A program made the position numbers and the translations under genes. DNA of 64,000 bases, taken from positions 16,395,001 through 16,459,000 of the forward strand of contig JAVTVX010000021.1 in assembly GCA_033439265.1 (NCBI GenBank), given 5' to 3'. Below are positions 22,086 through 33,239 of this stretch, in pieces (positions within the stretch are counted from its first letter, which is position 1; every line of letters begins with the position of its first letter). This stretch comes from Dillenia suffruticosa (lineage: Eukaryota; Streptophyta; Magnoliopsida; Dilleniales; Dilleniaceae). Under the pieces are notes generated by a model, which did not search any database, was not told the DNA's origin, and saw only the letters and a list, made by a program, of their open reading frames with translations.

Positions 22086-24310
22086 CTAGCGGCGCATCTT
22101 CTTCATGATTTGCTCCATGAGACCTTGTATGTTTGTGTTGCAGTGACTTGTCACCATGGGAATAGTTAAAAAGGAAGGATGAAAGGTGGTGCACAACCGG
22201 TCTAAAGGCAACTGAACCCCGAGTGAAAGCCTTGTCAAGGGCACCAGAAACCCATGATAAGCCTCCAAGATTCCTTTATTATCCTGACAAGTTGCAGAAA
22301 AGAAAATAAAATAAGTTCTTTTTATCTTTTGGCTTGGTATAAAAATTAAATATCCTCACAGCATATACCGTCCTAGGATTTACAGATCTGCTGCTTCCTC
22401 AAACGTTAAGTCTTAGTACTACATGAAAATAAAGATTGTAACAATCCATAATCCAAAGGTCTTATACCCTATCTAGGCCAGGAAGTACAGAAGGGGGATT
22501 GAACTGTAGCCTAGTTGTATGTAATGGGATCAAATACAAGTCTGTAAGTTTTTTTTTTTTTTTTGGGGAGGGGGGGGGGGATGTTAAACTTTAAGATAAT
22601 AATAATAACGTTACACTTTAAGATAACAACAATAACATTATGCACTCAAAAGAATGCTTGCTTGTCTTAAACGGCTATAATCCAGAAAGCTATGACTGGC
22701 ATCCTTAAAGATACTAACAGGACAAGTGATGTAGGAACAAATTAGAACAGGGTTTGCATCTTTTGGAATCTGATCATGAAGGGCTTTCCAGAAACAATGC
22801 TATTTGAGATTCCAATTACCTTGTTTGATTGGATTTATGCTTCCACCTCTGGTAAGAATAAATTTCCTATAATTATTTTCTGAGACAGGTATGGAGAATG
22901 TACATTTATTTTCAGGTATTGGTTTATTTACCATGTTCCCTCTTTATTCTCTGGTTTTACCTTCTCTTTCCCTCCTTGATTGGTGCCATACCCACAAGGA
23001 AGTAACACCTGAAGGACCAAAATTTCTCTTGTTTTCCTTACAAGCTGGAATTGGTTATTCAAGCTTTTGTTGGGCTAATTCTATGTCCAAAAGGAAAATG
23101 CAAAGCCACATCTAACTTTAAAGAAAAGTACCTCGACAGGTTCAAGGTAACCCTAAACCCTGAGAACAGCAACTCTCTAAAGGAGGTAAAAGCTCAAAAA
23201 CTCGACCATTTGATAAAGCATTCGAGGCAGCAAGTCTTGCTGAAGTTTCAACATGGTGATGCAAGTAGATTGCAACTTGCCGCCCATAAATCAAATCCCC
23301 ATAAGATATAGCAGCAAATTGCTCCACAAGCGTGTGGATGAAAACGTAGTAACTCTCATGAATCTCTGATTGAAAGCTTACTATTGCTATACAATTATCC
23401 TTCCTGGTTTCTGGCAACAAGTTCTCATTCTTCTCTGGACAGAAGCCAGTAGGCTTTAATTTGTCTAGCTGCTTCCCTAAATCTTCATATTGATCCCTAC
23501 TTTTCTCCTCTTCAAGTATGTCCATTCCATCAAGTAAGGCAGCAGACAAAGAATGCAGTTTCCATGTCAATGATACACTCTTAACAGGGGTGCTGACATT
23601 TGTGGTAAGGAAAGATGACATTGCCTCAATACATAAAAGAAAGAAAAGTCCCTTTTTGGAACTTTAAGAAACCCTGTGGGTTCTTTCATTTGATATAGTA
23701 CGTTAGAGGTGCAAGAAGCATCAATTCCTTTACCATCAGAAATGGTATAAATTGGGCTGAGAAACCGGTGCATGGGGAGTGGCAGTCTCCTGTGGGCCCA
23801 CTCTACCACCAAAGATTGGCTCCTTGTATCAGGTCCTTCTAAGTCCTCTGGAATAGTATCCAATGTTCCGACATTCTTCACATTTCCTTAACCACGACTA
23901 TTGCTGCTTTTCACTTTTGACTTCTATATACATAACCATCTGGATTTAAAGAGAGAAGCTAAGAGTGTTACCGAAGTGCAAGAAGTCCTCTTCTTTGTAC
24001 ATCCAACTGAATGGTATGGTTTCCCCGTTATGTAAAAGGAAGTCCCTGGCACGTCTCAAGGTACTTCAGAACAGGCAACTGAAGCAAGTAATCTAATGTT
24101 TTTTCTACAATGATTCTGTCCCTTGGTCCTGCCACTAGACATAATACTATAGCAGCATTGAACATCCATGCATTAACGGTCATCTCTTCTGCTGAAGGAT
24201 GATCTTCAGCACATGTGATTGGAAAGGTTTCAAGAAGACGAACAAGCAACCATGCATCAGCATCAGCAAGCAAAAATGCTGTTCACCAATGTCTTTGTTT
24301 GGGCCCAGTA
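22086..24310 (-). pseudogene. MINIYO (RPAP1-like) pseudogene, 3' fragment
   Basis: MINIYO is a plant relative of RPAP1, an RNA polymerase II-associated protein linked to transcription elongation and the onset of cell differentiation. On the - strand, fragments follow the order of its C-terminal half: LLQLPVLKYLE and FSWMYKEEDFLHFGN (24000-24273), VVEWAHRRLPLPMHRFLSPI (about 23740-23815), TPVKSVSLTWKLHSLS (about 23530-23590), FQSEIHESYY, LVEQFAAISYGDLIYGRQVA and LLPPLE (23150-23380), then DNKGILEAY (22283 down) and GALDKAFTRGSVAF. The pieces lie in different frames: VEWAH and VSLTWK are out of frame, GYLEPVE is frame-shifted, and between EAY and SWVSG about 7 nt are missing. The first two-thirds of the gene is absent. 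It retains intron-like gaps, so it is an unprocessed truncated copy beside the RopGEF gene. Confidence 0.88.
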
Positions 24311-24684
24311 GACATGGCAGGTGGGGCTCCAAATAATTAGTTCATTTGAAATGGAGGGATTATGATTCCTCCATGACCTTGATGATTTGGGTACAAATGA
24401 AAGCTCCCCCCCCCCCCTTCTCTCTCACAACGCAATGGTTGATTGAGGTAGTTAAGCTGGTAGAAGAAGAAAGCACTTAAATTGAGATCAAATTAGCCAA
24501 ATTTCATTAACAATCTGTCTCTAGGACGTCAGATGATTTACCTTGAATCTAGTGGCCTAATGAAATAAACGTAGTCAAAACTTTTAAATCATGACATTTA
24601 CTACTACTAAAGACTTTACATAACAGCGACTCTGGAACGCACAGATGCCTCCAAATTCAGCTCATTCCTTTCCAGAAATTGAAT
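24311..24684. other. spacer between MINIYO remnant and RopGEF stop
   Basis: Contains a C homopolymer near 24407-24418 followed by a CT tract. The part nearest 24684 is likely the RopGEF 3' UTR. No gene. Confidence 0.55.
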
Positions 24685-27600
24685 TCAATCTCGTTCCGGA
24701 GCATCACGAGAGACTTTTCTGCTACCAAGGTTCCCAGTATACGACCATACTCGATCAGATTCAGTTGGGACCGGCTTCTCTACCTTCCATTCTGGAGGAC
24801 CCTTCAAGATGCTCTTTAGAGGGGTGGGCTCCCTTTGTGGGCTTCCAGCGATAGGAGTAGATGAACAGAAGGTTGGAGTTGCAAATGGCGAGGTATGTGG
24901 GGTGTGATGGATTGAGAATGGACTAGGAGATATTCTCTTCTGTAACGGAAGACCACCAAAACCTCCCCTGTTGAAAATAGACATTGATTCTGCAGCTGCA
25001 CATCGCTTGGTAGCATCATCCACGTAAAGGAGATCATCAATCCTAGCAATTATGTTGAAGGCCAAGCTCTCCATCACCCTAGAGTAGCTTTCGAGTATGG
25101 CTTGCCCAACATCCTGCAACATATCTAAACTGTTAATAGATATGGCAAAACAAGAGATTATAAAGTTTCTGGAATCTTCCCAAGTGCCTTCAAAAAGCAT
25201 AAATCAAATAAGATGATGGGCGGCCATGCAAATGGAAAGCAAGAAACAAAAACTAGCATGCATCTACATTCATGTCAGGCACATTTCTAGAGGTGGGTTT
25301 CTCGCCAGTTAACGAGATAGACTGGTCTGCACTAGAACCAGACGAGAACAACAAATCAAAGTGGTGAATGACATTTTTCCCTTTTTACTCATAAAGCTTT
25401 ATTCAGTACGGTACAATATGAGTACTTGCAAACAACACATCGCCATAAAACTGAAACAACTTGTGGCTAATGCTTGAACAAGAGCAGAGTTCATGCACCT
25501 TATTGTATTGGATCTTGCTCATATCCAGGGCAGTCTGTGGTAGTCCTGGAAACCTATGTCTCAAGCTCTGTAAAAGAGTCTCAGCGCGTTGTGCAAGAAA
25601 TTGGTTCTTTTCAGTATCGGCCACAAGGCCTTTGACCTTGCCACCCCATGATTGACGCCTGGATTTCTTGTAATCCGGATGCCTCTTAAGGTCTTTCTGT
25701 TTCCAAACATGAATCGCAGCCTCGATCCTGTTTGCAATTTTCAATGTATGATGCTCCGTTGAGAGGTCCAGGCAATTCAGAAGACATTCTGGTGAGAACT
25801 GATCAGCAGTTATGTAGCGGTAGATAATATCTCCTAGACAAGCCTTACCGCTCTGCAAAAGAAAATGGGAATGAATGAGACAAAAATATGATAGCGACCT
25901 TTCCACCATATGGTATCAGGACTACTGAAGCATATCTTCCATTAGAAAATGAAAAATAAGGAACCACCCTTTTTTTTCCATTTTTCTCTGGTTCTGTAAA
26001 CCTATTAAATGCAGGAGCTAAATAATGTCCTTGGTACAACAACCCAGAGACGGTACCACTAAACAGTTAAGTCAGCTGGCACCTTCAGTACGATAGAACA
26101 TCCATCGCAATATTCTAGATTAGAAATGCCTACTTAGTCCATGAATGGTTAGAATTAGAGGCAAATGCTTCTTTTGAGCTACGTTTAAGCCCATTGAAAA
26201 AGAGTCAGAACTTGGGACAAATTATTTGTCCTCTCAGTTAATTGACACGCACTTATAAGATTTGTCACACCTATGACCAAGCCGACCATATAACATGGCT
26301 TTTAAGACCACAGATGAAACATTACCGAACTAAATCATGAGTTGGAAAACATGATTTCTTGGACAAAAACAACTAAATATGACAAAGTTGAACCAGAGCT
26401 AATTTTTTTTTGGGGGGGGGGGAGATGAACTGAACAGGAGAGGAGCACATAAAAGCCCATATGGTTGAAAATGCTTCGAAGTGAGTTGTTAAGAAATTAA
26501 GCAATTTAAGGCAAACACTTCACGTTCCCTCCTACGTTTGACAGTTCCCTCCTACAAACAAGGGCAAAAACATCAACTAATTGAGAACAAACAAAAGCTA
26601 CATATGCTCCAAGCAAATATATTGCAACGGCCCCAGGACATGTAGTCAACAGAAAAAAATACCTTGGGCAAGGCTTCTATGAATGCGCGTGGGATCTCCA
26701 TCTCAGCAAGAACACTACTATTAATGGCCATGGCAGCCTTCAAAATCTGATTACTACAATCCCTACACTGCTGCAACCTCTTTCTTGCCTCCTCTGACAA
26801 ACCTCTGGGAGGAACCCTTGGGCATGGAAGCCACCACTTCTCTTCCTGCCGAATTGAAGGCCTCCCAGAAATACCAGAAGGAAACCCATCGCGATCTTCA
26901 CCATTGGCCACAATTATCCCACGATCAGCATACCAAAATTCTGTATCCCGGAACCCATCAAGAATTCCAATTAGCATTGCATCGAGTTTCTTTAGTGCAG
27001 GAAGATTCATATACAAATCAGAGCGCGGTCGAGATACCATTACTTCAAAGGTGCCACCACCAGGAAATTCTTGAACAGTGGGTACAAGCTCTACTATTGA
27101 GTCACTCACACACAACAGCCATTCCATTTCTCTACACCACATTGACCACTTCTGTTGTGCCATTGGTTCCAACCTCCACAATTCCCCAAATACAGTAGCT
27201 ACAAGTTCAAAACCCAAGTCAGAACACACTTTTAGAATCCTTAAAACACGCACAAAACACATTAATCTCAAAATGCATCGGCTACTACAATTCCAGGTCA
27301 TAATTCACAAATTACAATAAAAAATTCGCACATACAACCCACAATTCTCCAAATGCAGGAGCTACAAGAAACCTGAGTCACAATGTACATCTACACTGAA
27401 ACACAAGGATAGACACAGAGAGATACTAACCAGAGAGATTAGTAATGGCATTGGAGATAGCAAGAGCAGCACAGACACCTTTTCCCCCTCCGGACATGTC
27501 CTCTCCAAGTAGTAGTTTCGCAAATCTTTCCTTCATTTGTTCCACTTCTACAAAGCCCCAAAAACCACAGAAAAATCCAAAAATTAAACCAAAATAAACC

Positions 27601-28129
27601 CCAAAAATTCATTTAAAAAGATTAGACAAAAAAATATTCACTATATCCACGAATTAACAGAGATCTTCAGTCCAAGGTTAGAACTTTCCATCTTAAAGAA
27701 TCATCGAAAGCAAATCCATACGAAATTTAGAGACCAAAGAGCAAGTATTATCCAAATTAATTTAAAAACTGATAAAAAAAACAGATCCAAAAAAACTACA
27801 CAATTAGACTAAAAATTTTCAAATTATCAGAATTAATTTCAAATTAAGAATTTACCGGTTAAATCGGTTTCACGTTTCTCAGGCTTCTCACTCCAGAAAA
27901 CATCTTTTCCGATCACCGGCAAAATCAACGGCGACGGTTGAGGCAAACCAGAAGCGCCAGGAAGCGGTAACGAAGAAGTAAGAGGAGAAGAAGTCACTGA
28001 GGTGGAAGCACCTTCACCGCGACAAGAGAAGCTACTAGAACTTTCCGATTCACTGACGTCAGCGCTCAAGCTATAGCTCTCGAATCGCTCACTGTATTCA
28101 AAATTGTCTTCGGACGAAATGCTTCCCAT
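24685..28129 (-). CDS. ROPGEF1: Rop guanine nucleotide exchange factor (PRONE domain), RopGEF1-like
   Basis: Activates plant Rho-type GTPases (ROPs) by exchanging GDP for GTP at the plasma membrane, acting in polar growth and receptor-kinase signalling. Five exons join in phase: 27856-28129, 27431-27547, 26663-27198, 25499-25852 and 24685-25113, giving 569 aa. The variable Ser-rich N-terminus (residues 1-90; [17 protein letters not shown]) resembles RopGEF1. The PRONE domain runs from about 91 to 470 with [82 protein letters not shown] and [20 protein letters not shown]. The C-terminal tail (about 475-569) is Ser/Pro-rich, a region known in this family to bind kinases and restrain the PRONE domain. 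All borders are GT-AG. Length is normal for the family. Member assignment to RopGEF1 rests on N-terminal resemblance and is less certain than the family. Confidence 0.95.
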
Positions 28130-28443
28130 TCTTTATGATAGGAATTGGAATGGCAAAAACCCTAGTTCTTGGGTGAGACGATCAAATACCGACGGTTTTG
28201 AGAAGAAGACGACGAAGAAGTACAATTATGTTTCATTGCAGAGAATGGGAATAACGAAACAAGGACTGCAGAATTGGAGAGAGAGAGAGAAGTGGAGAAG
28301 AGGAAAAAAGCAAAAGTAGATAAAAGCGTGCAAGGTTTTCTCTCTGCGTACTCTTCGGTCGTCCTCTCTCTCCCACCCTCTCTCTAAAATATGGCAGAGA
28401 AAAGGTCTCTCTCTCTCTCTCTCTCCCCCACTCTCTCTCTAAC

Positions 28444-28452
28444 TATATATAT
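28444..28452 (-). promoter_or_regulatory. candidate TATA box of the RopGEF gene
   Basis: Tatatata lies about 315 bp upstream of the RopGEF start codon. Between it and the start are CT/GA tracts (28400-28440 and 28270-28300 in + orientation), typical of plant 5' leaders. Inferred only. Confidence 0.35.
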
Positions 28453-30961
28453 TATTTTAAATATTTATGTACCTGTTTAAAATTATAATTTATATTTATT
28501 AAATATATATTGCATTTTATTCTCATTTAATATTTATAATATTTTTAAATTTCGAAAATATAATAATTCATATGATTTACATTTAACTACCTTCTTCTCT
28601 CTCCTTCTCTCTCTCTTTCTCTTCTTTCAGACTAGAAATGGTTGGGAGGGATGAAAAGGCAAAAGTGACGCCGTTTGGCAGAATTGTCGTCTCGCCGTAA
28701 CAAACAGGGCCTACGCGTCCCGAGATGATCCCCACCTCCTCAGCTGATACCCACGAATATGATGTTAAACAAATCAACGGCTGGGAAGAAGCCGGTAAGA
28801 GAGGAGGACCGTTGATTGGGCGGAATTTTGGAGGGAAAGCAATCATGCAGAGAAAAAAGGACGGTTAATTTTGGGGGAGATTCCTTGCGTGCGTGTCCAT
28901 GGTAAGAACCTAGAGTCCGCTCTCTTTCCAACGCATGAAGGCGGCTATCATAGGGTAGTATCCCATGGGTCATCAATAAGGAGTCGAGTGAATGAATCAC
29001 ATATTGTCCCACGTACTAGTAGTCTTGTACTCGAATGCTTGAATGCCGTACGATACCATAGGTTAGGAGGGACCATGCCAAGTAGTAGTCCATAACCACC
29101 CCCGCTCCCCCCCCCAAAAAAAAACCATAAAGAAAAAAAAAATCGAACTCTTGTTTTAATTTATTAATATAAATGTGTTTTTTCCAAAAATTCGTAAGTA
29201 TTGGTCGATCAGAAGACAAGGGGCCATCATGACTCGTGAACAATGGCCCTTCATCGTACGATCTCATCTGAGAAACAATTTGAAGAAAATGTTACCCATC
29301 TATTCCTTATATTATACGCAAAATTTTTACCATATCAAGCTTTGAAAATCTGGACTTCAAGGTGGAACGGTGATATATGTTTTAACCAAAAAAGAAAAAT
29401 GTCAAAATCTGACATTTAAAAGCGCCGCTACATGATGTGATGTATCCGTACATCAGATTCTCCTTTGAATCGTTGATCAGACGGTTGTCGTTTACTTGAT
29501 CAGGAAAGTCAACCTTTCGAGTTTAATAGTAGGGAAAGCACCGAAATATGGTAGCCACGTGATGGGGCTTGAGGTTTCGAGAATAGGTCGGCTGGTCGCT
29601 AAAAATTGGGTGACAAAGCTGCTAAAAAGACCCTTCGATTGACCAGCGACGTTATTCGTTTAATGTTGAAATGATAGCATAGTAATTTACTTTTTATGAT
29701 CTTTTCAATTGAAAATTTATATTAATATTATTTTACTTAAATAATTGACTTAAATTCAGCTAAGTATGATCTTAATTTTTAAATTATGACATACTAAAAT
29801 GTTTAATGTGTAATATGGCGCTGAAATGGTATAATGGTAATGCACAAAATCAATACCTCTGACATTATGGTGGAATTAGATGGTCCTAATTAATATAATT
29901 TCTTCCTTTGTATAAAATACCGATACACATAAAATAATATTTTCTCTCTTAAAATTTATTATTTTTATGGACCTCTCCCTTCAAAATCCTGAGATTAAAT
30001 TTAATTGTAATATCGATGTATATTTTACAAAATCTGATTATACTATTTAGTTGAGTTTAATCTCAACTCTTATAAAACATACCATGTTTTTATTTTTTAT
30101 TTTTATAAACTATAATTATTTAATAATCATATTAAATTTAATTTAATTTAATTTAAATCAAATTAAATCATTAAAAGATAGACTCAATTAAATTTAATTC
30201 GAATCGAGTCAGATCATAAAGGGGTAAATCTCTTCTAATATAAATTTTCTCCATACATAAAATTTAAATTTAATATTTTATTTAAAAAATATCAATATTT
30301 AATCATTTATTCATTAACTAATAATATATACTCTGACATTAAATTACCCCTTTAAGAATTTGTTGTCCATGGCAAAATGAGATTGGCTCAAATTCTGACA
30401 GCACGAGGAGACATCAATGACGATACTGATTGCAATAAGATTATATTATATTAGCCAACAATCCAACGGCATAGCCGTGGTTTATTATGCTGATTCACAT
30501 GCAGATATATTAGTTAGTGAGAATCACCCAACTAAACTCTCAAACTTTTTTATTGGCTCATATGTGAAGTTTTGATTGGTCTCGATCGGAATCATTAGCT
30601 TTGTAGCTTTAGTTTTAATTAAAAAATATCATAAATAAAAAAATAAAATTGAAATAAATTGAAATATAATTTTTTTAATATCAATCTTTACTATTTAAAA
30701 TAAAATTTAGATAATTAGGATATACTATAAAACTAAAATGATACTAATTAAAATTTGATTTAATATTAATACTACGTTGAGAATTACGCATTAAAATGTT
30801 GCGCGATGTGGGGTTTAGTTTCAACATTAGAATAATCAACGGGTGGCATTCTATTTCCATGCTTGTAATGCACGTGAAACTTAGTACCCAAGTTTGTCAA
30901 ATTGAAAGTCCGATCACGCCGGTTATTTTTACAAAAATGTCCACTTCAAAGGCTGTCTAAG

Positions 30962-30963
<2 letters not shown>

Positions 30964-31043
<80 letters not shown>
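30964..31043. repeat. (GA)n microsatellite, about 80 bp
   Basis: Nearly uninterrupted GA dinucleotide run, the longest in the window, ending in gtgtgtgagagag. It lies far from any annotated start codon. Confidence 0.97.
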
Positions 31044-31045
<2 letters not shown>

Positions 31046-32191
31046 TGTGAGAGAGTTCTATCAGTCAATTTAGTAAAATAAAATATTATATTTTTTAAAC
31101 AAATTTTAAATTTTAAATTTTAAAAAAAAATTATATTAAAAGCGTTGCTCTTAAATAGGAATCCTAAAAATAATTCAATTGAATTAATTAAAATATAATT
31201 TTAAATATCGATAATAGATAAAAGAAAAAAAGAAAGAATCCTGCATAAGAAAAGTTAAAATCTAATCAAATCGTGTCCTAATTTAGTTAAGAATAAATTA
31301 GATGCATTACCACACATCTTTGAAATATGGGTGGCGGATATAATTGCAATATTTTGAAATAAAGGCAAAATTCTGATTAATCTATTTCAAAACCCCTTTT
31401 TGGTTCTTTTACGAAAAATTGAACACACATCAACCAACTCAACTCAACTCATAACACCGTTGTACTTCTAATCATTGCTTTAACATTCTGTTCGATTGAC
31501 TGATGTAGATAGCTTTTAAGGTTTTGCCAAAAGCTAACTTGAAAATGTTTGCGTTCTTTTCTACTTCAAAATTACAGTAAATGGATTGGAAGAGGCTTCT
31601 AGTCATAGAAGTGCATTTGAAAGAATTGGTGTTTCCCCATTTCGCTTCTTTCCACGCCTCCTAAAACAGAATTTATAATTAAAATTTCCGCAACTTTGTA
31701 TTGAATGTTGATGGTTCTAGAACTCCAAAGCAAATTTATTAATCATTGTTAAATAGTATAGTTGTGCCCTCACATGGTAGGCCCTTTAAGAGGGCATGTA
31801 CTTGTAGCTCTTTAATGCCAGGTGGTGTGGTAGTGAGCCATGTTGAATGCACGAGGAAACGGGAAGAATGTCTCATGAGACATGGTTACAAAGGAAATGT
31901 GTTAAGAACACGTTGAAGACGAAGAGAATGTAGTGTTATCCATACATTTTCCATGAGAGTGAATGATGGGCAAACAGGGCTCGAACATCTTAGGATCACA
32001 ATAATGTGCCCTAATGGAGCAGGAGGGGGAGTAATTGGTAAAGGGTGCACAACACTTTAATTAATGAAAGACAAGATTGGAGAACAAAAAGGGTGTCATG
32101 CCTTTTAGAGATATTATCCCAAGACCCTACATGTGCTTCTAAGATGGAGAAAGGTACGAACATTATTGACTATAGTTCCAATCAATGCTAA

Positions 32192-32287
32192 ACATGACAT
32201 AGCGCCATACCCTAATTAGAGTCTAACTTTTATCTGATGACATGACATAGCGGCATACCCTAATGAGGGCCTAACTTTTCCCTTTTG
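32192..32287. repeat. 48-bp tandem duplication
   Basis: The words acatgacatagcg and cataccctaat recur with a 48-bp period, followed by ctaactttt in both copies. The copies differ at several positions. Confidence 0.85.
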
Positions 32288-33239
32288 GGTGATACTAGGA
32301 TCTCAAACAAAAACACAAAAGATAAACTTACAAACAAAACAAAGCAAGTCAAAGTCCAAATAGGGTATACACAAATGGTCCACGTGAAATAGGAGATAGA
32401 CAGACACTGATTACCGTAGGTGGGATGGGTACATTCGTCCCTTAATCAGATCAGGAGTTTAACTCTCTTTGGGTACAAAAAAATAATGTTGGGAGACCCG
32501 CCCCCACAAAATAGGCGCTGTAACAGTCGATTCAGATTAGTAGACGTGAAATTCCGAATACTAGGCGGTGACTAAGGCATGATACCGGAAAAAAGAAATA
32601 GGAGGTAGAAACCAGTGACCAAAACTTTCAACATTAAAAGACCACCGTGTCTTCAAAGGAATAGTTTAGTAGTCACAATCCCCTTTCCCAATCCTGAGAT
32701 CCAGTTTCAAATTCTTGTGTAACCCAAAAAATAAATAAATAAAAGCACCACCGCTACCAGCGCCGGCGGCTCCCTCCTTAGAACGTCAAAACACGGTGTT
32801 GTGTTGGTTGGGCTACTTTGATGGGCTCCAACCCGAAACATAAACCCTAGGAGAATACACAAACCATCAATCTCTTGGTTGGGCGACGTTCAAAAACTGG
32901 TAGTGTTAGTTTCAATAACAAATGGGAGAAATAATTGGGCCTAACCCAATAAGCCCAAACAGAAGCCCGATGCACCAGTAATAATGACGTAAGCATGGCC
33001 GTGACAAAGCAAATCCGGAATGCAGCATCCCCTTTTTATCAGTTTTGCGTTCAGTGATTTCCGAAACTACGGATATTTCACTTTACAGTTCGCCGGTTTC
33101 CAAAGTTCTCTAAATCCGCACCCAAGTCCCAAATCCGAAATCCCGAATTAGGATTTCAATTCTGGACGAAATCCGATTCTTGTTATCTTATTCAACATAA
33201 AACCCTAACCAGAACTGGAAATCAGAAGAACAGAAAACG

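Larger units (their letters stand above)
28453..33239. other. long intergenic region
   Basis: No gene could be supported across 4.8 kb. It contains an AT-rich stretch (29690-30800), a long (GA)n tract (30964-31043), a 48-bp tandem duplication (32192-32287) and, just before the CCDC124-like gene, a GC-richer stretch likely to be its promoter and leader. Open frames at 28583-29267 lack recognisable domains. Confidence 0.6.

Noticed and set aside
23142..23881. MINIYO-like stretches as a functional gene
   Set aside because: Adjacent conserved blocks lie in different frames and upstream exons are missing, so a pseudogene fits better.
30964..31043. (GA)n tract as a CRISPR or satellite array
   Set aside because: Simple dinucleotide repeat with no spacers; no CRISPR-like pattern occurs anywhere in the window.
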